Below are positions 1-6,122 of a stretch of DNA of 23,480 bases, one piece after another. The notes beneath the pieces were generated by a model. The model was given only the letters and a program-made list of their open reading frames with translations. It was not told the origin of the DNA and made no database searches. The position numbers and the translations under genes were made by a program. Origin of the DNA: a virus. Location: the IMG/VR virus record IMGVR_UViG_3300008267_012114, positions 1 to 23,480 of that record; one strand, written 5' to 3'. Each line of letters begins with the position of its first letter. Positions within the stretch are counted from its first letter, which is position 1.

Positions 1-500
1 GAAGATAGTTTAGGAGAAGTTGTAAACGATACGCTGCACCCGATATCAAACCACTCCTTATCAGGCATAATAGTACCGTTGGTTTCAAAATCGATTTTTA
101 ATACAGAGGCCTCTGGCAAAGGTACCATAAGGTCATGACTAGACATATCATAAAAGCCCCAGCGATCTCTAATAAACTTTACAAACTCAATGAGATTCTT
201 CTGCTGAATAAAAGGCTCACCACCAGTCAGCTTAAGAATAGCTCCTTGCTTAAGCTTTTCATGATAGTCGTTCTTTTCGAACAACCGAGCAATTTCTTCA
301 AATGTCATCCTGTTCTTCTTAGACCAGCTTACATAGCTATCACAACCAAAGGGAGCATCTTCACTCTTAAAACCTATACAGGTGAGATTGCACATTGACA
401 ATCTCATAAAGACTGAAGGCCAGCCGATAAAGCGGCCTTCGCCCTCGAGAGTGTAAAAGACGAAGTCGTCTGAAAGAAATAAAGTTTTATCGGCGCTCAT
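1..500 (-). CDS. queE: 7-carboxy-7-deazaguanine synthase QueE, radical SAM (3' end outside window)
   Basis: QueE converts 6-carboxytetrahydropterin to 7-carboxy-7-deazaguanine, the ring-contracting step of preQ0 synthesis. The visible 166 residues begin MSADKTLFLS and contain FYTLEGEGRFIGWPS (15-29), typical of the QueE N-terminus, and a KLTGGEPF motif (90-97), the radical-SAM GGEP element that contacts SAM. Cysteines lie at 37, 41 and 53 (CNLTC ... GCDS), giving CX3CX11C rather than the usual CX3CX2C. Some QueE proteins carry an insertion inside the cluster loop, and this looks like such a variant. The start codon overlaps the queD stop by ATGA (497-500), so the pair is translationally coupled. 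The gene continues beyond base 1. The family call is strong; the cluster geometry is inferred. Confidence 0.88.
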   Translation of the reverse strand, partial: MSADKTLFLSDDFVFYTLEGEGRFIGWPSVFMRLSMCNLTCIGFKSEDAPFGCDSYVSWSKKNRMTFEEIARLFEKNDYHEKLKQGAILKLTGGEPFIQQKNLIEFVKFIRDRWGFYDMSSHDLMVPLPEASVLKIDFETNGTIMPDKEWFDIGCSVSFTTSPKLS

Positions 501-955
501 GACATATTATTAGTATACTTTTGATAAATTGCACTGTTTTGTTCGTGTTCCCAAACTTCTACCTTTTCACACCAGCATCTATTTTGAGTAATTGCTTTAA
601 CGTGTCCGTCTGCTGTCTCGCAGCAGAGCTCAGCAAAACGCTCAATACCTACCCCGTTCGGAAGTTCAACAAGCTCAATCATACCTCGTTTTTCCATCTC
701 TCTAAATATATCAATATCCGGGTCTTTTTTCCAAACTACAGTCTTATGATCGAAAGTGTTTTCAAGTACTCTCTTCAGCTCTTTAAGACCGCCGAAATCA
801 ACGACCCAGTTGTTCTTATCTAGTTCATTACAAGTAAACCAGAACTTAGCTTGTAGCCGATAGCCGTGAACAAACTTGCAATGGCTAGTCGCATAAGGTT
901 GACGGAACGCGCATGACCCTAGCGGGATCACTTTAGTAGAATAAAATTTACCCAT
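497..955 (-). CDS. queD: 6-carboxytetrahydropterin synthase QueD-like (PTPS family)
   Basis: A 152-residue member of the 6-pyruvoyl/6-carboxytetrahydropterin synthase family, which converts dihydroneopterin triphosphate to 6-carboxytetrahydropterin on the way to preQ0. Visible landmarks are SHCKFVHGYRL (24-34), corresponding to the CxxxHGH catalytic Cys/zinc element; NWVVDFGGLK (49-58), the conserved VxDFxxLK strand; FDHKTV (68-73), matching LDHxxLN; and a late VEVWEHEQNSA segment (132-142). Two zinc-site features differ from textbook QueD: HGH is HGY, and the early FSAAH histidine is not evident (CAFRQ instead). The length is slightly above that of bacterial QueD. It lies just upstream of queE with an ATGA overlap. 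An AT-rich TTAAATA box lies 23 nt upstream of its ATG. Confidence 0.87.
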   Translation of the reverse strand: MGKFYSTKVIPLGSCAFRQPYATSHCKFVHGYRLQAKFWFTCNELDKNNWVVDFGGLKELKRVLENTFDHKTVVWKKDPDIDIFREMEKRGMIELVELPNGVGIERFAELCCETADGHVKAITQNRCWCEKVEVWEHEQNSAIYQKYTNNMS

Positions 956-957
956 AT

Positions 958-985
958 TACTATAGTAGGGTAAATGATTATTTAA
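958..985 (-). promoter_or_regulatory. Possible late-type promoter box upstream of queD
   Basis: In the short gap between queD and the next gene, the - strand reads ATTAAATAATC (979-985 is the TTAAATA core), 23 nt before the queD ATG. The core matches 6 of 8 bases of the T4 late consensus TATAAATA when read as ATTAAATA. A 10-bp palindrome, TACTATAGTA (958-967), lies just upstream of the start codon. A gp55-type late sigma factor is encoded in this window, which makes a late-promoter reading plausible, but the match is weak and AT-rich sequence gives such matches by chance. Confidence 0.3.
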
Positions 986-992
986 TCAACAG

Positions 993-1346
993 TTATTTTA
1001 GCCATTCAATATAATTTTCTAACCATATTTCTAGGGAGTTTTCACTTATATCCGGCGGGCTACATAAAAATGCGTTACTGTCTTCTGGATTAAAAAAAAT
1101 GCTTTTTTGTAAATGTTTTTTCTCTAAAATTTCATCAAAGGATATATAGATACCCGCTCTTTTATCTTTTATTACAGTATTACCGGCTAATATTACATAT
1201 ACTGAGGGTACCCTTTTAAATTCTTTTATTAATGAATTATTAGCTAAAAAATCTATAAATTCATTCTTATTAGCAATTTCTTTAAAGTAAAAAAATAAAG
1301 GTAAATCCGTACTACTATAAATTTTATTACGGTATTTTACCTTCAT
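993..1346 (-). CDS. Hypothetical protein, 117 aa
   Basis: I do not recognise this protein. It starts MKVKYRNKIYSS, is rich in Lys, Ile, Phe and Asn, and ends in the acidic-aromatic tail LENYIEWLK. There is no signal peptide, membrane helix or obvious catalytic motif; alternating hydrophobic stretches such as SVYVILAGNTVI (48-59) suggest a small alpha/beta fold. It lies upstream of queD/queE on the same strand with a 37-bp gap. It is divergent from the lysozyme-like gene and shares a palindromic promoter region with it. The frame is judged coding from its length, its clean tiling with neighbours and the absence of a better frame. Confidence 0.7.
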   Translation of the reverse strand: MKVKYRNKIYSSTDLPLFFYFKEIANKNEFIDFLANNSLIKEFKRVPSVYVILAGNTVIKDKRAGIYISFDEILEKKHLQKSIFFNPEDSNAFLCSPPDISENSLEIWLENYIEWLK

Positions 1347-1347
1347 T

Positions 1348-1374
1348 TTATTATTTAGTAAAACTAAATAATAA
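1348..1374. promoter_or_regulatory. 12-bp inverted repeat carrying divergent TAAATA boxes
   Basis: TTATTATTTAGT (1348-1359), spacer AAA, then ACTAAATAATAA (1363-1374) form a perfect 12-bp inverted repeat that nearly fills the 31-bp gap between two divergent start codons (1346 on -, 1378 on +). Each arm reads ACTAAATA toward its gene, 6 of 8 bases of the T4 late element TATAAATA. The boxes lie 5 and 7 nt from the respective ATGs, so a transcript starting a few bases downstream would be almost leaderless. No Shine-Dalgarno site fits in the gap. Alternatively it could be an operator for a dimeric regulator. Confidence 0.5.
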
Positions 1375-1377
1375 CAT

Positions 1378-2007
1378 ATGGGGCCAGCAAGAAAACTAAA
1401 TATTGAGGTGGGGCCGATAACAGTTAATATTCCGCCACCGTTGCCAACGCACGTGCATACTGTGGCAGCTCAGCAACCCACGGCTGGTTCTAATTTTAAA
1501 GATTTTTATCAAAGCAGCATAAAGTCGTTTAATAAACCAGATTTACAACAACACTCTTTAATTGTTAAAGCTGCGGATTATATAAAGCGTAATGAAGGGG
1601 TGAGAAATACTCTTTATAAAGATTCTAAGGGCTATTGGACTATTGGTATAGGTCATTTAGTTACTCCAGAAGAGTATAAAAATTTTAAAGGTAGAACGCT
1701 TTCTGAACAGGAAGTATTAAATTTATTCCAAAAAGACTTAAACAAAAAAATGTCTTTAGTAAGATCTCACTTTGGCCCGGTATTTGATAGTTTTTCTCAA
1801 AACCTACAAATAGCTATTTTAGATGGATATTTTAGAGGGGATTTAGCGGGTTCCCCGAGGACACGCAAATTGCTTTTAAGTAACAATTTTAAAGCAGCTG
1901 CAAAAGAGTATCTCAATAATAATGAGTATAAAGCGGCTTTAGCTTCAGGGTCCGGAGTGGCTAAACGTATGCAACGAAACGCTGCAATAATAGCTGCAGA
2001 AAACTAA
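1378..2007 (+). CDS. GH24 lysozyme (T4 lysozyme-type muramidase) with proline-rich N-terminal extension
   Basis: The protein is predicted to cleave the MurNAc-GlcNAc bond of peptidoglycan. The catalytic triad of the T4 lysozyme family is readable with exact T4 spacing: E73 (RNEGV), D82 (YKDSKGY) and T88 (WTIGIGH), that is 9 and 6 residues apart as in E11/D20/T26 of T4. The lysozyme domain spans roughly 60-209. Residues 1-55 are an extension containing IPPPLPT and a Gln/Pro/Ala stretch, with no signal peptide and no transmembrane segment. The extension suggests a virion-associated or baseplate lysozyme rather than a plain endolysin, but that is inference. It is the only + strand gene in the left part. 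Its stop codon abuts the stop of the convergent gene at 2008 with no terminator between them. Confidence 0.85.
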   Translation: MGPARKLNIEVGPITVNIPPPLPTHVHTVAAQQPTAGSNFKDFYQSSIKSFNKPDLQQHSLIVKAADYIKRNEGVRNTLYKDSKGYWTIGIGHLVTPEEYKNFKGRTLSEQEVLNLFQKDLNKKMSLVRSHFGPVFDSFSQNLQIAILDGYFRGDLAGSPRTRKLLLSNNFKAAAKEYLNNNEYKAALASGSGVAKRMQRNAAIIAAEN

Positions 2008-2388
2008 TTATTCTATTTTAGACGGATTAAGTCTATTAATTATACTGACTAGTTTCTTTTCTACCTCAGCAGCATTTTCAATAGTTACTTCATCATCTGC
2101 AAATACCCCAGTATCGGCATCATCTAAAGATTTAGGATCTATTTCTAGCGCTCTACGTATTAAGTCTACTAAAAATGCACGACCCGGGGCTGTTAAGCGA
2201 CGGGGTTCTTGCTCTGGTGCCGGTTCCGGTGCTGGGGCTGGAGCCGCAGGGGCAGGTACAACCGGTGCACCTCCAGCCGGCTGGGCTTGGGGTCCACCGG
2301 TTTGATCTAAACCTGGGGCAGGAGGCTGCTCTTGTTCAGATAACAAATTAGTAAAAACTTTATTAACTACTAAATCGAATTTTTTCAT
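2008..2388 (-). CDS. Small Ala/Pro-rich protein, possible prohead/internal protein
   Basis: This 126-residue protein is of unknown function. Residues 1-20 (MKKFDLVVNKVFTNLLSEQE) form a basic, amphipathic leader; 21-64 is a low-complexity linker of Pro, Ala, Gly, Gln and Glu; 65-126 is a compact charged helical domain (FLVDLIRRALEIDP, then VEKKLVSIINRL). The leader contains L16-S17-E18, which fits the (L/I)xE cleavage rule of the T4 gp21 prohead protease. T4 internal proteins have similar MK...F...LxE capsid-targeting leaders. A packaged internal protein is therefore possible but is inference. The gene overlaps the upstream - strand gene by one base (TAATG). The linker is noticeably more GC-rich than its neighbours, as expected from Ala/Pro/Gly codons. 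Confidence 0.7.
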   Translation of the reverse strand: MKKFDLVVNKVFTNLLSEQEQPPAPGLDQTGGPQAQPAGGAPVVPAPAAPAPAPEPAPEQEPRRLTAPGRAFLVDLIRRALEIDPKSLDDADTGVFADDEVTIENAAEVEKKLVSIINRLNPSKIE

Positions 2389-2750
2389 TATAGTGGGCTT
2401 GCTGCGCTCATTTTGCCAGCATTTTTAATTGTTGTCTGTAAAGCTTTAATTCTATCTGCTACTGCTTTTTGCTGACTAGGTATATCTTTAGCTACTTTTT
2501 GCAAATTAGTTAATTCGGCCTTAGCAGCGTCTGCTTGCGCTTTTTGAGCTTTTTGCTGCGCTATTTTTTGAGCTGCAATTACCTTAGGGTCCATTCCACC
2601 AGTAGTTGTACCTGCTTGAGGTACTACAGGAAGCGTACCTGGGTTAGCTCCGGACATAGTGGCTGTTGTCGGGTCACCACTCATGTTGTATTGTTCGAGC
2701 ATTTTAAAAAATTTACTCTTGGCTTTTACTTTGCTGTATACATCTTCCAT
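2388..2750 (-). CDS. Small Gln/Ala/Lys-rich coiled-coil protein, hypothetical
   Basis: This 120-residue protein is not recognised. After the basic N-terminus MEDVYSKVKAKSKFFKMLEQ comes a Gly/Thr/Pro-rich segment (24-53), then a long Ala/Lys/Gln helix (about 58-112, with AQQKAQKAQADAAKAEL) likely to form a coiled coil, ending SAASPL. A (M/L)xE-type site at M17-L18-E19 resembles, weakly, prohead-protease sites. It is followed by the gene at 2008-2388 with a TAATG junction, so the two are probably co-expressed and perhaps both virion-associated. The start is the first ATG after an AT-rich 218-bp gap; AAAGG about 14 nt upstream is the only candidate ribosome site. Confidence 0.68.
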   Translation of the reverse strand: MEDVYSKVKAKSKFFKMLEQYNMSGDPTTATMSGANPGTLPVVPQAGTTTGGMDPKVIAAQKIAQQKAQKAQADAAKAELTNLQKVAKDIPSQQKAVADRIKALQTTIKNAGKMSAASPL

Positions 2751-2968
2751 ACGAATATTTACAACCTTTCAATTAATTTAAAATACTTTAGTTGATTTTT
2801 TAGCATTAACTGATTAAAATCTCCTAGGAGAGAAAGGCGTACTCCATATACATAGTTATGTATATTATAGTTTATGGTGGTTTCTATTTGTATCATACTT
2901 TTTAGGCTCACTTCGTTCGCCTTATATACCTATATATAATATATATCTAGTCGGATTTATTAATGTTA
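2751..2968. promoter_or_regulatory. Dyad-rich noncoding gap with candidate promoter
   Basis: This is the longest gap in the window and probably drives the two - strand genes below it. It holds a 10-bp palindrome CTCCTAGGAG (2821-2830), a dyad ATATACATA-GT-TATGTATAT (2846-2865), a hairpin AGGC...GCCT (2904-2922), and alternating AT runs (about 2923-2947). On the - strand, TATAATATACAT (2858-2869) matches a -10 element but has no clear -35. A 15-codon ORF (2759-2806, -) lies between the palindrome, which contains AGGAG, and the gene start at 2750. It may be a leader peptide, but the 14-nt spacing from AGGAG is long. No tRNA-like fold was seen. Confidence 0.4.
2858..2869 (-). promoter_or_regulatory. 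TATAATATACAT promoter-like box, copy 1
   Basis: On the - strand this 12-mer includes a perfect -10 hexamer TATAAT. An identical 12-mer lies directly upstream of the - strand gene at 3961-4221. Neither copy has a TTGACA-like -35 at 17 bp, which suggests an activator or phage factor, or chance in AT-rich DNA. This copy is about 107 nt from the ATG at 2750 and overlaps the dyad at 2846-2865. Confidence 0.35.
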
Positions 2969-3409
2969 TTAAATCTGAATTTTATATTTCTGTATGAATG
3001 CATCCCGTCGCCGCGGGCTAAATTTACTGTAATCAAAATTAAAACGGATACTTTTTATATTTTCTAAAAGCTCTTTACTCTCTCCAGACGATTCGTTTAA
3101 ACAGTTAAAATCCGAATTATTATAAAACACTATAAAAGGAAAGTATTTGGTCAGAATGTCTAGATATAGTTTTGGAGACTCTGAAGAAACATAAAAAATT
3201 ATATTCCGATCGTTATTGTTTTTAAGTATAGCTTCAGTTATTATTTTGTAATAATGAAACAGTTTAAGTTTCAATTTTTCCTTGCTCTTAAGGGTTTCCT
3301 CTAAAACACCCCACTCCTTTAATTGATTTAAATAATGCTTTTCAGCTAACTGTTGTAAGTCTGTAAAGTCAACTATAATTAAATTAAGAGCAGTTTTGTG
3401 GGAACGCAT
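2969..3409 (-). CDS. Hypothetical protein, about 146 aa
   Basis: No family is recognised. From M at 3409 it reads MRSHKTALNLIIVDFTDL, a first beta strand followed by a charged helix. A second strand, NIIFYVSSES, and a third, FPFIVFYNN, suggest an alpha/beta fold with repeating strand-helix units, perhaps nucleotide-binding-like, but no catalytic motif is clear. The C-terminus is basic (SPRRRDAFIQKYKIQI). Longer in-frame starts exist (ATG at 3436, TTG at 3445) but overlap the upstream nuclease gene by 53-62 bp; the 3409 start gives a 26-bp overlap, matching the largest overlaps elsewhere in the window. Co-transcription with the nuclease is likely. Confidence 0.62.
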   Translation of the reverse strand: MRSHKTALNLIIVDFTDLQQLAEKHYLNQLKEWGVLEETLKSKEKLKLKLFHYYKIITEAILKNNNDRNIIFYVSSESPKLYLDILTKYFPFIVFYNNSDFNCLNESSGESKELLENIKSIRFNFDYSKFSPRRRDAFIQKYKIQI

Positions 3410-3947
3410 CGCAATAGAGTCTATAGTTTTCTTCATTAAGAGCAACTATTGCGTTTTTATTTTTTTCAAAAAAGCCTTCCATTTTAACTATTACATAGCA
3501 CCCAATAGCGGGACTGTCTTTTTTAGTAACCCAATAATTTAAGTGGCTGCCTTCTATATTTAGTTTCTCTTTAATCCCTGCAGGAAAAACCACAAACCCG
3601 CCTTTATGATTAATTTTAAACAATACAAACGGTATTTTTCCTGCTACAGAAGCTTGCTCTATCCAACCATCAAGTTGTTGATTGTTTATAAGTAAACTCT
3701 CAAAATTAAAATCCTTATAAAATTTACCTTCGAGAGTAATATGAGATAAAAATCTAGGTAATATAATATCCCCTGAGGCTAGCAATAGTTGTTCAGGCGT
3801 TAAACTAGCTATGCGGCTTGCATTGAACCCCCCTACAAACGCGCCACTATTAGGCACTCTCTGAAAATTAACTCCATATATAGCAGTAAGATGTTTTGCT
3901 ATTTCTCTTTCCCACGACTTACCTTTGTTCTTACTTGCATTAGCCAT
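3384..3947 (-). CDS. PD-(D/E)XK family endonuclease, Holliday-junction-resolvase-like
   Basis: This 187-residue protein has the layout of a small restriction-fold nuclease: an N-terminal helix with E13 (NKGKSWEREIAKHL), a basic loop FQRVPNSGAFVGG (28-40), D60 in SGDII (58-62), and E73-G-K75 in ITLEGKFYKDF (70-80). E...D...ExK is the PD-(D/E)XK metal-binding signature. Downstream strands FVLFKINHKGGFVVFP (102-117) complete the core. In T4-like phages such nucleases process branched DNA or act in repair; the exact substrate cannot be read here. It follows the gene at 3961-4221 with a 13-bp gap that contains a TAAATA box, and overlaps the next gene downstream. Confidence 0.7.
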   Translation of the reverse strand: MANASKNKGKSWEREIAKHLTAIYGVNFQRVPNSGAFVGGFNASRIASLTPEQLLLASGDIILPRFLSHITLEGKFYKDFNFESLLINNQQLDGWIEQASVAGKIPFVLFKINHKGGFVVFPAGIKEKLNIEGSHLNYWVTKKDSPAIGCYVIVKMEGFFEKNKNAIVALNEENYRLYCDAFPQNCS

Positions 3948-3954
3948 TTACAAC

Positions 3955-3962
3955 TATTTATT
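3955..3962 (-). promoter_or_regulatory. AATAAATA late-promoter-like box before the nuclease gene
   Basis: On the - strand AATAAATA differs from the T4 late element TATAAATA at one position. It lies 7 nt upstream of the nuclease ATG (3947), the same spacing as the box before the lysozyme gene. It overlaps the stop codon of the upstream gene. With gp55 encoded nearby, this is a reasonable late promoter candidate, predicting a nearly leaderless mRNA. Confidence 0.4.
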
Positions 3963-4221
3963 ACATACCCGGAAATGTTCTACGTATTACCTTGCCCTTC
4001 TTAAAACCTGGCGGTTTAAATTTGGTATTTTTTTTCTTCTTGCTACTTTTAGCGCCGAATAAATTTCGGGTGTCACCGGGTGCATAAAAATCCCCGCTTT
4101 TACCAATTTGGGCTGAATGCCCTTGATTTGGCCCTAAAGCAGAAGAGGTGGTATTACCCATATCTGCTGCCATTTCACCGTCTTCCATTATTTGATAGTA
4201 TCTTTTATTAAACTTCTTCAT
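3961..4221 (-). CDS. Small basic protein with possible prohead-targeting leader, hypothetical
   Basis: An 86-residue protein of unknown function. It starts MKKFNKRYYQIMEDGE, where I11-M12-E13 fits the (L/I)xE rule of the T4 prohead protease. The middle (20-55) is Gly/Ser/Asn-rich and probably disordered, and the C-terminal third is very basic (SSKKKKNTKFKPPGFKKGK, 59-77), as expected for a DNA-associated or packaged protein. The MKKF start resembles that of the protein at 2008-2388. It is divergent from the uvsY-like gene across a 36-bp gap containing a -10-like box. Confidence 0.68.
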   Translation of the reverse strand: MKKFNKRYYQIMEDGEMAADMGNTTSSALGPNQGHSAQIGKSGDFYAPGDTRNLFGAKSSKKKKNTKFKPPGFKKGKVIRRTFPGM

Positions 4222-4229
4222 GTTGATTA

Positions 4230-4241
4230 ATGTATATTATA
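4230..4241 (-). promoter_or_regulatory. TATAATATACAT promoter-like box, copy 2
   Basis: On the - strand this is identical over 12 bases to the box at 2858-2869. It ends 8 nt before the ATG at 4221, so initiation at the usual distance would give a nearly leaderless transcript. No -35 is evident. A dyad GTATAT/ATATAC (4232-4237 and 4244-4249) overlaps it, and the same 36-bp gap must also serve the divergent + strand operon that begins at 4258, where no Shine-Dalgarno site precedes the ATG. Confidence 0.4.
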
Positions 4242-4257
4242 CCATATACTTATATAT

Positions 4258-4659
4258 ATGGAGCCCCAGGTTTTAGATTCTCTTTTCGAAACTTATCAAA
4301 AAGAGATAGCTGAAGATATAAAAGTAGATGAATTATCCTTAAAGGATAAAGCTATGCTGGTACCCACTATTAAACACAAGTGGGTCGGGCGTTTAATGAC
4401 TCATAAAGTACAATTAAAAAAATTAAACGAGGCTAAGAAGAAAATTTACAAAAAAATTTCAGCTGATTCCCCTATACCTCTTTCGAAAGCAACCCTCGAT
4501 CAGGCGGCAAGCAATAATGATAGTGTATCAAAGATACAGGAAAGTATAGATCGTTTAGAGGTAATAATAGAGTATCTTGAAAAAGTAGAAAAATTAACCA
4601 GCTCTCTTACCTGGGACTGTAAGAATCTAATAGATTTACAGAAATTAGAAACGACGTAA
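4258..4659 (+). CDS. uvsY: UvsY-like recombination mediator
   Basis: In T4, UvsY loads the UvsX recombinase onto gp32-covered single-stranded DNA. This 133-residue protein has the UvsY size (137 aa in T4), is almost wholly helical and charged, and shows a family-like pattern: an acidic N-terminus (AEDIKVDELSLKDKA), a KHKW segment (40-43) followed by a Lys-rich helix (QLKKLNEAKKKIYKKI), and a C-terminal heptad-like helix (IDRLEVIIEYLEKVEKL) ending in LTWDCKNLIDLQKLE. No enzymatic motif is present, as expected. It precedes uvsW with a TAATG junction, and uvsY and uvsW are near neighbours in T4. The assignment rests on size, pattern and position rather than a decisive motif. Confidence 0.68.
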   Translation: MEPQVLDSLFETYQKEIAEDIKVDELSLKDKAMLVPTIKHKWVGRLMTHKVQLKKLNEAKKKIYKKISADSPIPLSKATLDQAASNNDSVSKIQESIDRLEVIIEYLEKVEKLTSSLTWDCKNLIDLQKLETT

Positions 4660-6122
4660 TGAGAGTTGAATTTAATTACGACCCTAAAAGAAAAGAAATA
4701 AAAATTGTTTCTGATTATTTCAGCAACATAAGAGAATATTTTTCTGTAAAAAACCCAGGCGCGCGGTTTAATAGATTTAATCGCTTTATACCGCAGCGCA
4801 TATATGCGATAACACCTGCTGGGTATTGCGGGGTAGGCTTAATTCCGGAAATAATAAAATACCTTAAAACACTTGCAATACCTTACGAAGCGGTGTTTAA
4901 CGGGGACCTAATTAAGTTATATGATAGTTTACCATTTCGCGTACCGACCGGGCACCCGGAAATAAAAGAATTAGTAAGCGAGTATCAACTTAGAGATTAT
5001 CAAAGAGACGCGGTTAATACTGCTCTTCGAATAGGTTACGGTATTATTGAGCTTGCGACCGGTGGTGGTAAGACTTTTATTATTGCTAATTTAGTACACA
5101 GTACACTGCAGTTTTTAGCTGCTAATGAAAAAGTACTAATAATAGTGCCAGATATAGGGCTAGTAGAACAGACTTATAAAGATTTTGTCAATTATAATTT
5201 TCCCATGGATCAGGTAACGAAGTGGTCCGGTAATAATATTCTCAATTTAAATGCCCGGGTCGTAATTGCTAATTTAGGTATATTACAAAGCGAAAAATCT
5301 GATTTAAGCTGGTTTAATGAAGTAGGTCTGTTAATAGTTGACGAATGCCACAAATTACGTAGAGGTAATAAAGTTAATAAACTTATTGACAAGATCCCCA
5401 CTTTACGTCGTTTTGGTTTCACCGGTACCCTGCCAGAAGACGATATTGATACATGGAACATATATAATTTTATAGGTTCGGTTATTTTTAAGAAAACCAC
5501 CACCGATTTAAGAGAAGCAGCAGGGGGCGAGTATATAGCCAACGCGCAAGCTCTGTCTCTACATTTAGAGTATGATTTTAAACCTGATTATACTGCGGTT
5601 GGTGCAATGCAACGGTACATGTTAGAATTAGACTTTATACATAATAGCCCGTTTAGATATAAGGTTATAAAAAGTGTGGTGAGTAAATTGTCTAATAATT
5701 GTTTGATATTAGTCGATCATATCGCTCACGGAGACAATATGTATAGAGAGCTTTTTAGTATCCCGGGTAAGCAAGTATATTTTATACAAGGTAGTGTAGA
5801 GGTAGAAGAAAGAAAGCGCATACAGGACTTAATGGAGAAAGACAATAACATTATTTGTATAGCCATTAGTAAGATATTTTCTACCGGTATTTCTATTAAA
5901 AATATACACTATATTATGTTCGCCGCCGGCGGTAAATCCAAGATTAAAGTCTTACAGTCTATAGGTAGAGGGCTACGAGTACATCAAAATAAAAATATAC
6001 TCACATTAATAGATATAGTAGATGAATTAGTATATGGCGGTAAGCATTTTGCAAAACGCAAACAATTTTACGATAATGAAAAAATCAAAATTACCAAAAA
6101 AACAATTACCGAAAGTGTATAA
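4659..6122 (+). CDS. uvsW: UvsW-like SF2 DNA/RNA helicase
   Basis: UvsW in T4 unwinds branched DNA and R-loops, drives branch migration, and helps switch from origin- to recombination-dependent replication. The 487-residue protein shows ordered SF2 motifs: YQLRDYQRDAV (Q-motif-like, 109-119), ATGGGKT (Walker A, 133-139, K138), VDECHK (DECH box, 227-232), FTGT (254-257), an IQGSV segment near 377-381, and QSIGRGLR (motif VI, 433-440, arginine fingers). Residues 1-95 form an N-terminal domain preceding the helicase core, as in UvsW. The length is about 100 residues below T4 UvsW (587), mostly at the C-terminus. It overlaps uvsY by one base and the gp55 gene by 47 bp. Confidence 0.92.
   Translation: MRVEFNYDPKRKEIKIVSDYFSNIREYFSVKNPGARFNRFNRFIPQRIYAITPAGYCGVGLIPEIIKYLKTLAIPYEAVFNGDLIKLYDSLPFRVPTGHPEIKELVSEYQLRDYQRDAVNTALRIGYGIIELATGGGKTFIIANLVHSTLQFLAANEKVLIIVPDIGLVEQTYKDFVNYNFPMDQVTKWSGNNILNLNARVVIANLGILQSEKSDLSWFNEVGLLIVDECHKLRRGNKVNKLIDKIPTLRRFGFTGTLPEDDIDTWNIYNFIGSVIFKKTTTDLREAAGGEYIANAQALSLHLEYDFKPDYTAVGAMQRYMLELDFIHNSPFRYKVIKSVVSKLSNNCLILVDHIAHGDNMYRELFSIPGKQVYFIQGSVEVEERKRIQDLMEKDNNIICIAISKIFSTGISIKNIHYIMFAAGGKSKIKVLQSIGRGLRVHQNKNILTLIDIVDELVYGGKHFAKRKQFYDNEKIKITKKTITESV

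Noticed and set aside
135-398. Open frame of 87 codons on + opposite queE
   Set aside because: Lies fully antisense to the radical SAM gene, whose GGEP and Cys motifs are convincing.
521-823. Open frame of 100 codons on + opposite queD
   Set aside because: Antisense to a gene with clear PTPS motifs; the translation shows no family pattern.
1990-2020. Bidirectional terminator between the convergent lysozyme and 2008-2388 genes
   Set aside because: The two stop codons abut and no stem with a T run is seen.
2904-2922. Hairpin AGGC...GCCT as a rho-independent terminator
   Set aside because: No T run follows the stem on either strand; the stem is interrupted by two mismatches. Kept only as part of the noncoding gap.
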